This document shows positions 1-8,058 of a stretch of 41,580 nt of DNA, in pieces. Position numbers and translations under genes: made by a program. The number at the start of each line of letters is the position of its first letter. Within the stretch, counting starts at the first letter, position 1. The DNA is from Candidatus Hydrogenedens sp. (lineage in GTDB: Bacteria; Hydrogenedentota; Hydrogenedentia; Hydrogenedentales; Hydrogenedentaceae), in assembly GCA_035378955.1 (NCBI GenBank), contig DAOSUS010000025.1, positions 1 through 41,580 on the forward strand, read 5' to 3'. The notes beneath the pieces are model-generated. The model did no database searches. It saw only the letters and a list, made by a program, of their open reading frames with translations, and had not been told where the DNA came from.

Positions 1-108
1 TATATCTGTCATAATATTTACCTGTCTGTTAGTTTTTATATTCGATATTACTTTTTATAATAATTATATCATAGAGTTTTTACATCTTTAATATATTGGA
101 GTAATCAA

Positions 109-1083
109 ATGAATAAACGAATATCAAGAAGAAAGTTTGTTGCAGGTGTTTCTTTATCCCCTATTCTGGCAAATTCAGTCCTAAATCAAGATGATTCAAT
201 ACCTCTGATTGAAGAACAAGGAGATTTATTAGAGGAACAAGATTATTTAAACACCGTTGAAGACCTCCCGAAAAATATGCCTATGGGTAAAATTAAACAT
301 CTTGAAGTTAGCCGATTAATTGCTGGTGGTAATCTAATTAGTGGAATATCTCATAGTAGAGATTTAATTTATGTTAGTGCGTTAATGAAAAACTACTTCA
401 CGGAACAAAAAATATTGCAAACATTACATTTATATGAGCAGGCAGGAATAAATACGGCTATATTGAGATTAGATGATAATACATTAAAAATTATCAGTCG
501 CTATTGGAAAGAATATCATGGAAAGATACAATGGATTGCCCAGATAAAACCTAAAAAATCTAATCTTTTTGAGGATGCAGATATAGCAATTGATAACGGT
601 GCAACTGGGGTATATATTCAAGGACAGATAGGAGATGATTTTGTAAAAAAAGGAGATACGAAGCTTTTGGGAAAAATAGTGGACCATATTCGAGATAAAG
701 GTGTTGTAGGTGGGATTGGTGGTCATTCTATTGATGTTATTCTTGCATGTGAAAAAGAGGGTATTTATCCCGATTTTTATATGAAAACATTTCACTCTTT
801 AGATTATTGGTCAGCCCAACCTGCTGAATATCACGATAACAAATGGGATATGAACCCAGATAAAACAAAGGATGTAATGAAAAATGTTAAAGTTCCATGG
901 ATAGCATTTAAAGTTCTTGCTGCAGGAGCTATCCCTCCTAAAAAAGGCTTTGATTTTGCATTTAAACATGGGGCTGATTTTATTTGTGTAGGAATGTTTG
1001 ATTTTCAAGTCAAAGAAGATGCTACCATCGCTATACAAATGTATAACCGTAATAAAGACCGTTCCCGTAAATGGTTTGCTTAG
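109..1083 (+). CDS. Tat-exported TIM-barrel protein, aldo/keto-reductase-like
   Basis: A 324-residue protein with a twin-arginine motif, SRRKF at residues 6-10, followed by a short hydrophobic stretch, so it is probably exported folded. The rest alternates helices and strands as in a TIM barrel: one segment reads GATGVYIQGQIGDDF, a later one GVVGGIGGHSID, and the C-terminal part carries KVLAAGAIPP and HGADFICVGMFDF, which look like the phosphate- or cofactor-binding end of a barrel. I see no catalytic Asp/Tyr/Lys/His set of a true aldo/keto reductase, so the enzyme class is open. The start is supported by GGAG eight bases upstream. It stands alone on the plus strand and converges on the phosphodiesterase gene with an eight-base gap. 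Function is inferred from the fold only. Confidence 0.75.
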   Translation: MNKRISRRKFVAGVSLSPILANSVLNQDDSIPLIEEQGDLLEEQDYLNTVEDLPKNMPMGKIKHLEVSRLIAGGNLISGISHSRDLIYVSALMKNYFTEQKILQTLHLYEQAGINTAILRLDDNTLKIISRYWKEYHGKIQWIAQIKPKKSNLFEDADIAIDNGATGVYIQGQIGDDFVKKGDTKLLGKIVDHIRDKGVVGGIGGHSIDVILACEKEGIYPDFYMKTFHSLDYWSAQPAEYHDNKWDMNPDKTKDVMKNVKVPWIAFKVLAAGAIPPKKGFDFAFKHGADFICVGMFDFQVKEDATIAIQMYNRNKDRSRKWFA

Positions 1084-1091
1084 TTATTATT

Positions 1092-3074
1092 TCAACCTTC
1101 AAGAATATTTTTACCCTGCAAATCTTGAGGGACATTTAAATTCAGATAGGATAAAATAGAAATGCCAATATCTTGAATATGGGGTGAATGGGTATTAATA
1201 CCTTTGTTTGTTACCATCATTCCGGGGATTAATTTGTAATCGGTTGCTACATGGTCTCCACTCCATTTATCTAAATTATCTTCAAATATAGATTGAGGAG
1301 CAGAACCTTTGGCAGTTGCTTTAGTGGATTGGTACCCTTCATGATAGCCTAAGATTAAGTCCGGAGCATTTTCTACTTCATTTCCACTAAAATTTTCACA
1401 ACTGTATACATTACTAATTACGGGGGCACTTGTTTGTGGGTCTTTTACACTTAATAATTTATTTCTTATTTCTTCTCTTAATGCTTTAACTTGTTCCTTT
1501 TTAACAATTCCATTTTTTTCTCGACCTTCCATATTTAGATATATAGAACCCAATCCTAAAGCATATGCTTTTGTTTTATTCCAATCATATCCTAAAAGAA
1601 AAGCCTGGTCATTGTAAGCAGTTTCTGGATTTGTCTGTCCTTCTACAACAAGGTATCCCTCCCGTATAAGCCATGTTCCCAGATTAAAACCTTTTCGATA
1701 TGTATTAAATCCGTGGTCCGACATTACAATTAACCAATCTTCTTCCCGTATAGATTTTAGAGCATTACCAATAATTCTATCCATTATTCGATATGTTTCT
1801 TCAAGAGCCTCTCCATAGATTTTTGCTTTCTCGGCATTGTATTCAGGATGTTGATGGTCACGAAACCTCCAGAATAAATGGGCTACTCTATCAGTAGCCA
1901 TCCACATAATCATTAATAATTTCCAATCGTCTTCTTTGTTTAGCTCGTCTAACATCAGTGTTTCATGCCATGCCATTGTTTTCCTTACATCGTCCATGAA
2001 AACATCTTCGGTCAAGACATCCTGACGCAAAGCATGTGTATCATAATTCCATCCGATGGTTTTATACAGTCCATACCTTTCTGCTAATTCTTGAGCATAT
2101 TTAACGGGATGGGTAAAAGGTATATAAGGGTAACGCGGATGAAATTGTAAACAAGACATATAGATATTTACTTCTTCACTTATTTTTTTTACGAAGAATT
2201 TACTTATTGCCTTTACGGAATATTTTTCAGTTACAGGGAATTCCCATTCAATCCAATCAGACCAATTTCCTTGTTCTATCTGTAGGGTATTTTGGTTTGG
2301 TAAATTAATCGTTACCTTTTTTGATGGTTTATCTACTTTGAAACTAATATTTGCTTCTATAAATCCATTTTTGGGATTAATGGGATTACGAAGGGCAGGT
2401 AATTTTACCTCTGCAACGGAATCTTTAAAGTTTAGTTTAATTCTCATCCCACCAGAAATGCTTTGTTTTAATTCTTCATCTGTAAATCTATCTGAAAACA
2501 CAAAAAATAAACTCTCTGTTCCTCTAATATCTGGCACACCTAAACCGCTTAACATTAAACTATTTTTTAATGTATCGGGGGGATACGAATAAGGCATATT
2601 TAGAATCTTACAACGAACTCCCTGTTCATCAGCAATTTTCCAAAAAGGAGTCCCTTTTCGATAGGTTTCAAAGTAAGGTTCTTTTTTGAGATTCCCTTGT
2701 TCATCAAATTCAGGAGCATGAACAGAACCTAATGCTAAACCCGGGAAATATGTTTTGGGGTCTCTACGAAGAAAATCATAAATGCCATGTTCTCCGGGAT
2801 TCTTACATGTAGCGAAACTTGACCATGCAGTTGGAGATTGAGGAGGAATTGTAGATGTAAGGTTAAAAAAATCTCCCTGTTTCATTACTGTTTTAAGATT
2901 GGGTAATTGTTCTTTTTCTATCATACCCCTTACGATACGAGGTTCAACACCATCAAAACCAAGAAGAATAACTCTCCTTTTATTATTGTCGGCAAATAAA
3001 CTCCTTGATTTTGTCATTAAACCTAAAGTAACTGCTGTTGAAAATATAAATTTTCTTCTACTTATTTTCATCAA
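1092..3074 (-). CDS. Tat-exported alkaline phosphatase superfamily phosphodiesterase
   Basis: A 660-residue metal-dependent hydrolase of the type I phosphodiesterase/nucleotide pyrophosphatase group. A Tat motif (SRRKF, residues 5-9) leads to an exported enzyme. Metal-site motifs occur in family order: GFDGVEP with D41; SPTAWSSF with S80 in the nucleophile position where NPPs have Thr, followed by NPGEHGIYDF; ATDRVAHLFWRF (Asp and His); MSDHGF (Asp-His); and GDHVATDYKLIPG with the last His. There is no C/S-x-P-x-R sulfatase signature, so it is not a substrate of the maturase at 26836. The natural substrate (phosphodiester, phospholipid head group or phosphonate) cannot be read from the sequence. 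It is the last gene of the minus-strand run, six bases after the J-domain gene. Confidence 0.88.
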   Translation of the reverse strand: MMKISRRKFIFSTAVTLGLMTKSRSLFADNNKRRVILLGFDGVEPRIVRGMIEKEQLPNLKTVMKQGDFFNLTSTIPPQSPTAWSSFATCKNPGEHGIYDFLRRDPKTYFPGLALGSVHAPEFDEQGNLKKEPYFETYRKGTPFWKIADEQGVRCKILNMPYSYPPDTLKNSLMLSGLGVPDIRGTESLFFVFSDRFTDEELKQSISGGMRIKLNFKDSVAEVKLPALRNPINPKNGFIEANISFKVDKPSKKVTINLPNQNTLQIEQGNWSDWIEWEFPVTEKYSVKAISKFFVKKISEEVNIYMSCLQFHPRYPYIPFTHPVKYAQELAERYGLYKTIGWNYDTHALRQDVLTEDVFMDDVRKTMAWHETLMLDELNKEDDWKLLMIMWMATDRVAHLFWRFRDHQHPEYNAEKAKIYGEALEETYRIMDRIIGNALKSIREEDWLIVMSDHGFNTYRKGFNLGTWLIREGYLVVEGQTNPETAYNDQAFLLGYDWNKTKAYALGLGSIYLNMEGREKNGIVKKEQVKALREEIRNKLLSVKDPQTSAPVISNVYSCENFSGNEVENAPDLILGYHEGYQSTKATAKGSAPQSIFEDNLDKWSGDHVATDYKLIPGMMVTNKGINTHSPHIQDIGISILSYLNLNVPQDLQGKNILEG

Positions 3075-3080
3075 TCTATT

Positions 3081-3428
3081 TCATTTCCTTTTGTAAATCT
3101 TTTTTAACATTTCATACGCTTCATTTAATGCTTTCATGGTATCTTCATCACCACCGAGGTCAGGATGATGTATTTTTGCTTTTCTTCGATATGCTTTTTC
3201 TATTTCTTCCCAACTACTACTGGGAGAAATACCTAATAGACGATAGGATATTTCTATGTTTTGTGGATTTATATTGTTTTTTATATTTTTACTTTCACTA
3301 TCTTTATAACCATCATAATCTCCACGAAATTCCTTAATTGTCCGTATAACAATAGGTAGTATCCCTGTAAAATTTAACAGGATGATAATTATAATAAACA
3401 TCAAAAATTCTTGGAAACTCGGAAACAT
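3081..3428 (-). CDS. Membrane-anchored J-domain protein
   Basis: A 115-residue protein with one hydrophobic segment (about residues 8-28), a polar linker to about residue 57, and a C-terminal J domain. The J domain starts with SYRLLGISPSSSWEEIEKAYRR and has the diagnostic HPD tripeptide at residues 88-90 in IHHPDLGGDED, followed by the helix NEAYEMLKKIYKR. J domains stimulate the ATPase of an Hsp70 (DnaK); here the partner would be brought to the inner face of the membrane. There is no Gly/Phe region or zinc finger, so it is not DnaJ itself. It lies between the rhomboid protease gene (39 bases upstream) and the phosphodiesterase gene, suggesting a shared transcript. Confidence 0.88.
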   Translation of the reverse strand: MFPSFQEFLMFIIIIILLNFTGILPIVIRTIKEFRGDYDGYKDSESKNIKNNINPQNIEISYRLLGISPSSSWEEIEKAYRRKAKIHHPDLGGDEDTMKALNEAYEMLKKIYKRK

Positions 3429-3467
3429 ATAATAGAAACACCTTACTATATATAACGAAAATATCTG

Positions 3468-4202
3468 CTATATTACATCAAATTTACTCAAACCGAGTGC
3501 TTTTTTTATTTTATGTATAATCCCTAAGTAATCTGCGGAAATGTAAAGATAACCTATTCCCATACCCGCAAAATGTGTCAATACAGAGTATTGGGTTTCC
3601 CCTAAAGTATAAAATAAATTCATTAATATCACCAAAATAACGATTCCTCTCGCATTAATAGGAATAGGCAATGGGAACAGAATAAATTCTCGTTCGGGGT
3701 TAATATAAGCAAAGGCAATCAGAACTGCCATAATGCTGCCACTTGCACCTATAACAGGAGGTTGGAATCCTCGTATAATATAAGGGATAAAGTTTACCAA
3801 TACAGAAATAACCCCACAAAATAAATAAAATGTGATAAATCTTTTTTTTGTAAAATATATTTCCACTTCAGGACCGAATACATAAAGCCATAACATATTA
3901 AAAAACAGATGCATTAAACTTGAATGGATAAACATATATGTAAAAGGCTGCCATAAAGCACCTTTCATAAACATTGGAACAGTAAAGCCTAACCAATAAA
4001 ATATGTTGAAATAAGATAAAGATTGACTTATAAAGAAAGACTCATTAAATAGGGAGTTTGATATTGAGATCAATAACCCAATAATTAGTTGAATTACAAA
4101 TACAGTAATATTGATTAATATAAGTGTTCGAACTCCAGATGTTATAGGAGGACGAAAATAACTTATATTTTCATAATAATAACTTTTTTGATAATAGGAC
4201 AT
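3468..4202 (-). CDS. Rhomboid family intramembrane serine protease
   Basis: A 244-residue polytopic membrane protein with the rhomboid core. HSSLMHLFFNM (residues 93-103) is the HxxxHxxFN signature of TM2. GASGS (152-156) holds the nucleophile S154, and H210 in LTHFAGMGIGYLY completes the Ser-His dyad in the last core helix. About six membrane segments are visible, with a tyrosine-rich cytosolic N-terminus of some 20 residues. Rhomboids cut single-pass membrane proteins within or near the bilayer; the substrate is unknown. It sits ten bases after the TPR gene and upstream of the membrane-anchored J-domain gene. That arrangement could serve membrane protein quality control, but this is inference from neighbours. 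Confidence 0.93.
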   Translation of the reverse strand: MSYYQKSYYYENISYFRPPITSGVRTLILINITVFVIQLIIGLLISISNSLFNESFFISQSLSYFNIFYWLGFTVPMFMKGALWQPFTYMFIHSSLMHLFFNMLWLYVFGPEVEIYFTKKRFITFYLFCGVISVLVNFIPYIIRGFQPPVIGASGSIMAVLIAFAYINPEREFILFPLPIPINARGIVILVILMNLFYTLGETQYSVLTHFAGMGIGYLYISADYLGIIHKIKKALGLSKFDVI

Positions 4203-4212
4203 AATAAAATAA

Positions 4213-5322
4213 TCAGTTTTTCTTATTCTCTGGTTTAATTTGTTGTGGATATAAGGGTGTTTTGTTCTTCTTACCTGAAAAGTTCTTAAAAGGAGATATT
4301 AAAGGATTCCTGTATTCTTTTTCAGGCGGATTATTCTTTGCTCTTTTTTGTTCTTCTATATCCTCTTTAATCTCTCCCGAATCAATCTGTGACAAAATAT
4401 CTTTAACTACTGCACTATCCGGACGTATTTTTATAGCTTCTACAAGACATTCTTTCGCTTTTTTTAGTTCGTTTATGGCTAACCATGCTCTTCCTTCATT
4501 TACCCAAGTATAAAAAACTTCATCATCTGTTCGTGCATGTTTTCTGGCACTTTGCCATGCAATAGCAGATTTTTTCCCATCTATGGGTAAATCAAATTGT
4601 GCAGCTGCAAAAAAATTTAGTGCATAATCTTTCAACAATTCAAAATCATCTTGGCTTATCTTTGCTGCTTTTTCTGAATAATCCATTGCTTTTTTATAAA
4701 TTTTTTCTTTACTCCAACCGGTTCTCTCTTGAATTTGATTTCTATAAATTATAAATATCTGTGCTGAATTATATAATATATTAGGTTCGCTCTCGCCATA
4801 TTTTAATGCATTTTGCAAATGTTCCCAACCTCTATCATATTCACCTATATGAAAATAATGAAGGGCTAAATTATTATTTATACTTGCATCTTTTTCATTA
4901 AGTCTATATCCTTGTTCCCATAAACGAACAGAATTTATATAATCTTCTTTATAATCATATAAAAAAGAACCATAATCATCATATACCCTTATATTATTAG
5001 GGTATTTTGATAAACCTTCTTTATATATTTCTTCTACCGATAACATTATCTTTTCTATTACATCCTTTTCCTTTCGTTCTTTAAAATAATCTATTAAATT
5101 TAACAAATTATTTGCTTTTTTGAGAAAATCTTCAGGGGATTTGTATTCTTTATTTTTGTTTATCTCATTCTCTAAAAAAGTATCTATATCATCAAAGGTT
5201 GGTTTCACTGTTATTTCGGCAGTGTTAGGGACATCGGAATAAATTCGTAAAGAGAATCCATATACTCCAATTGCAAGTAAAATAAATATTACTTTATTTC
5301 TTTCACAAATATGTATTTTCAT
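4213..5322 (-). CDS. Tetratricopeptide repeat protein with N-terminal membrane segment
   Basis: A 369-residue protein with a hydrophobic N-terminal stretch (about residues 12-26, after a basic start), read as a signal peptide or membrane anchor. The body has TPR-like helical repeats: YPNNIRVYDDYGSFLYDY, NEKDASINNNLALHYFHIG and the following repeat starting at ENALKYGES-like sequence, plus a further repeat near residues 265-310 containing WVNEGRAWLAINELKKAKE. The last 60 residues are charged, proline-rich and low in complexity. TPRs mediate protein contacts; no catalytic domain is visible. It is eleven bases downstream of glgC and ten upstream of the rhomboid gene, so it is probably co-transcribed with both. 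The specific role is not known. Confidence 0.8.
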   Translation of the reverse strand: MKIHICERNKVIFILLAIGVYGFSLRIYSDVPNTAEITVKPTFDDIDTFLENEINKNKEYKSPEDFLKKANNLLNLIDYFKERKEKDVIEKIMLSVEEIYKEGLSKYPNNIRVYDDYGSFLYDYKEDYINSVRLWEQGYRLNEKDASINNNLALHYFHIGEYDRGWEHLQNALKYGESEPNILYNSAQIFIIYRNQIQERTGWSKEKIYKKAMDYSEKAAKISQDDFELLKDYALNFFAAAQFDLPIDGKKSAIAWQSARKHARTDDEVFYTWVNEGRAWLAINELKKAKECLVEAIKIRPDSAVVKDILSQIDSGEIKEDIEEQKRAKNNPPEKEYRNPLISPFKNFSGKKNKTPLYPQQIKPENKKN

Positions 5323-5333
5323 AAATAACCGTT

Positions 5334-6551
5334 TTATTCTGGTTTTTCGACTACTACAACACCTGTGGGTGTAAGACGATATTTTTTAGAATCTTCTTCA
5401 AGGTCATATCCAATAACTGTGTTATCTGGTATCTGAACATTTTTTTCGATAATAGCACGGCGTATTTTTGAATGCCGTCCTATGTTGCAGCCATCAAAAA
5501 GGATAGATTCTTCGACATAAGCATAACTATTTATACGGACATCTGTTGATAGGACACTTCTCTTAACCATACCTCCACTAATAATACATCCTGGACTTAC
5601 AATAGAATCTAATGCTACACCGATACGGTGTCCAAAATCAGCAAAGACAAATTTTGCGGGAGGTCGAGATGGAACAACTGTTCTTATAGGCCATTCACGG
5701 TCATATAAATTAAACAAAGGGGTTACTTCGACTAAATCCATATTGGCTTCCCAGTAGCTATCTAATGTCCCAACATCTCGCCAATAGGGTATATCTTTTT
5801 TGTTTAAATCTTCAAAAGGATAAGCATACACATTGTTTTTCTCTATTAATCTTGGAATAATGTTTTTTCCGAAATCATGGTCGGAATTGACTTTTTCAGC
5901 ATCTTCTTTTACAGCATTGGTAAGCAAATCTCTATTAAATACATATATCCCCATTGAAGCAAGGCACTTATCGGGTTTATCAGGTATTGGTTTTGGATTG
6001 TTTGGTTTTTCCTCAAATCCGATAATTTTATTGTTTCTGTCTATTTGCATAATTCCGAAACGATTACCTTCTTCAATTGGAACTTCAAGGGCAGATATAG
6101 TTAACTCTGCTTCTCTTTCCAGGTGGTAACGAATCATTTTTTGATAGTCCATTTTATAAATATGGTCTCCTGCCAAAACAAGAACTATCTTGGGGTCTTC
6201 CTGGTCTATGGAATATAAATTTTGATAAATAGCATCTGCTGTTCCACGATACCAGCTGTCATTTATTCGCATTTGTGGTGGGATAATATCTATAAATTCT
6301 CCTAATTCTCTATGGACGATATTCCATGCATTTCTTATATGTCTTGAAAGAGAATTTGATTTGTATTGAACAAGAACCTGAATTCTTCTGCAGTTTGAGT
6401 TAATACAATTAGAAAGTGTAAAGTCCACAATTCTATAAATACCCCCAAACGGAACTGCAGGTTTGGCTCTATTTTTTGTCAGAGGATGTAACCTTTCTCC
6501 AGCTCCTCCGGCAAGCAATACAGCGAGTACATCTTTCATTGATACTTCCAT
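5334..6551 (-). CDS. glgC: Glucose-1-phosphate adenylyltransferase (ADP-glucose pyrophosphorylase)
   Basis: Makes ADP-glucose from ATP and glucose-1-phosphate, the committed step of bacterial glycogen synthesis. The 405-residue length fits the family. Visible motifs: the nucleotide loop LLAGGAGERLHPLTKNRAKP (residues 12-31), RGTADA (102-107), the metal Asp in AGDHIYKMDY (127-136), FEEKP (179-183), GIYVFN (201-206) and DIPYWRDVGTLDSYWEAN, followed by a left-handed beta-helix with hexapeptide-type repeats. The first ATG is preferred because AAGGAG lies six bases upstream, although a second Met at residue 5 is also near. No other glg genes are in the window. It follows the Crp/Fnr gene by nine bases. 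Confidence 0.96.
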   Translation of the reverse strand: MEVSMKDVLAVLLAGGAGERLHPLTKNRAKPAVPFGGIYRIVDFTLSNCINSNCRRIQVLVQYKSNSLSRHIRNAWNIVHRELGEFIDIIPPQMRINDSWYRGTADAIYQNLYSIDQEDPKIVLVLAGDHIYKMDYQKMIRYHLEREAELTISALEVPIEEGNRFGIMQIDRNNKIIGFEEKPNNPKPIPDKPDKCLASMGIYVFNRDLLTNAVKEDAEKVNSDHDFGKNIIPRLIEKNNVYAYPFEDLNKKDIPYWRDVGTLDSYWEANMDLVEVTPLFNLYDREWPIRTVVPSRPPAKFVFADFGHRIGVALDSIVSPGCIISGGMVKRSVLSTDVRINSYAYVEESILFDGCNIGRHSKIRRAIIEKNVQIPDNTVIGYDLEEDSKKYRLTPTGVVVVEKPE

Positions 6552-6560
6552 AACTACTCC

Positions 6561-7274
6561 TTAGTGATTTCCTTTTATTGTATTATTTTTTTCTATCCAA
6601 TTCTCAAAATTTATTTGATTTTTTATTATTATACTACCCTTTTTCTTCTCAATAAATCCTTCTTTTTCTAAAATCTTTAAACAAACGGTGATGGTTTCTC
6701 TACGAATGCCTAATAAGTTAGCCAATTCTTGATGAGTAATAACTAACTTTTTAGTCGGGTTTATTTCCCTTTTTATTTCTCTAATTATTTTCCTTGCTAC
6801 TCGATTGATAGCACTATAGAAAACACTATCTGCAAATGTTTCTTCATATTCTTTAGCTCTCTCTAATAATTTTTTTTCATAAAGTTTTGCAAATATATGA
6901 TTTTCTTCTTTTCCTTTTAAGAATTCCATAAGAGGCATTAGCCAGACCTCTGATTTTGTAATTGCTTCTGCATATTCCTCCCTTTGTTTTTTGCTTAATA
7001 ACGCTTCATCTCCAAATATATCTCCTGTTATTACATGTCTAAAAGTAACTACTTTCCCGTTTTCACTAACTCTCGTAATACGAATTTTCCCTTTATGGAC
7101 GATATAGACATGTGTAATTTTTTCTTTCGGGAAATAAATAATCTGATTTTTGTCGTATGTTCTTAAATGAATTTTCCTTTTTATATTTTCTTTAAATTCG
7201 TTTGATAAATGAGAAAAGAAACTATCGTTTTCAATTATCTTATCAAACTCTTTTCTCTCATTTAGGTTTTGCAT
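6561..7274 (-). CDS. Crp/Fnr family transcriptional regulator
   Basis: About 237 residues: an N-terminal cyclic-nucleotide-binding-like beta roll (IYFPKEKITHVYIVHKGKIR, then TGDIFGDEALL), a dimerisation helix, and a C-terminal winged helix-turn-helix (THQELANLLGIRRETITVCL). The frame stays open back to 7370, but I start it at 7274: that ATG has AAGGA five bases upstream, and the longer form would overlap sodB and adds 32 residues with no family resemblance. The N-terminal cysteine cluster of Fnr is absent, so an oxygen-labile Fe-S sensor is unlikely; the ligand is unknown. It sits between sodB and glgC on one strand and may control its own operon or redox genes. Confidence 0.9.
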   Translation of the reverse strand: MQNLNERKEFDKIIENDSFFSHLSNEFKENIKRKIHLRTYDKNQIIYFPKEKITHVYIVHKGKIRITRVSENGKVVTFRHVITGDIFGDEALLSKKQREEYAEAITKSEVWLMPLMEFLKGKEENHIFAKLYEKKLLERAKEYEETFADSVFYSAINRVARKIIREIKREINPTKKLVITHQELANLLGIRRETITVCLKILEKEGFIEKKKGSIIIKNQINFENWIEKNNTIKGNH

Positions 7275-7324
7275 AATATCCTTATTATTTTCATACTTAC
7301 AACTCGTAATACGACAGAAAATCT

Positions 7325-7915
7325 CTATTGATTTATCGCTTTTATAAAGTTTTCTTCTACAAATACCCAATTAATTAAATTATCAAGAAGATTTTTGACA
7401 TATTTAGCTCTGTCGTTTCTCACATCAATATAATAAGCATGTTCCCACACATCTATTGTAAACAGGGCAATTTGATTATATTTCATGGGTAAATCGGCAT
7501 TGCTTGTTTGTGTTATTTTTAACGAACCAGCATCATACACCAGCCATGCCCAACCTGAACCGAATAAGGAAACAGCGGATTGATGTAATGTTTGTATCAT
7601 TTTTTCTACAGTCCCAAAATTTTTTTCAATTTCTTGTATTAATGCACTGCTTGGTTCTGTTTTTTGGGGGCTTAAACAGTTCCAATAAAATGTATGATTC
7701 CACACCTGCGCTGAATTATTAAATACAGGACCCTCTGAATTCATAATAATTTCTTCTAAACTTTTTTCTTTTAGTGGGGAATTTTCTAATAACCTGTTTA
7801 GGTTATTTACATAAGCCTGATGATGCTTACCATAATGGTAATTAATGGTTTCTAAACTGATATAAGGTTCTAATGCAGTAGGTTCAAAAGGAAGTTGGGG
7901 AAGTGATATACTCAT
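7325..7915 (-). CDS. sodB: Superoxide dismutase, iron type
   Basis: Converts superoxide to oxygen and hydrogen peroxide. The 196-residue protein matches the Fe/Mn SOD family end to end. Metal ligands are H27 (in NYHYGKHHQAYV), H74 (VWNHTFYWN), D155 and H159 (DVWEHAYYID). Q70 in NNSAQVWNH sits at the Gln position typical of iron rather than manganese enzymes, and FGSGWAWLV follows. It has no signal peptide, so it is cytoplasmic. AAGGAG lies eight bases before the ATG. It is the first gene of the minus-strand run and is transcribed away from the pilC gene across a 143-base gap. Metal preference is inferred and could be cambialistic. Confidence 0.96.
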   Translation of the reverse strand: MSISLPQLPFEPTALEPYISLETINYHYGKHHQAYVNNLNRLLENSPLKEKSLEEIIMNSEGPVFNNSAQVWNHTFYWNCLSPQKTEPSSALIQEIEKNFGTVEKMIQTLHQSAVSLFGSGWAWLVYDAGSLKITQTSNADLPMKYNQIALFTIDVWEHAYYIDVRNDRAKYVKNLLDNLINWVFVEENFIKAINQ

Positions 7916-7967
7916 TTTTATGCTCCTTTTTAAAATTAAAAGTTGATATAATTTTTCATTATTTATT

Positions 7968-7976
7968 GTATAATAC
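7968..7976. promoter_or_regulatory. Candidate -10 element shared by divergent genes
   Basis: GTATAATAC holds a perfect TATAAT on the plus strand and reads GTATTATAC on the minus strand, so it could serve either the pilC gene at 8059 or sodB at 7915. No well-spaced -35 box is visible: TTGATA at 7943-7948 is 20 bases away, which is long. The rest of this 143-base gap is AT-rich with no gene. Confidence 0.3.
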
Positions 7977-8058
7977 TATTATTAATGAGATGGTTATAAA
8001 AAATCAATTATGCGTTTTGAAATAGAAAAAAATTAAAATATGTTTTAAGGAGGAAAAT

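Noticed and set aside
1..108. Promoter or gene fragment at the left edge
   Set aside because: The stretch is AT-rich with only the ribosome site of the first gene; no clear -35/-10 pair or coding frame.
1092..3074. Sulfatase served by the radical SAM maturase
   Set aside because: No C/S-x-P-x-R motif at the nucleophile; it is a phosphodiesterase-type enzyme.
7275..7370. Upstream extension of the Crp/Fnr frame
   Set aside because: It overlaps sodB and adds residues foreign to the family; ATG 7274 has a proper ribosome site.
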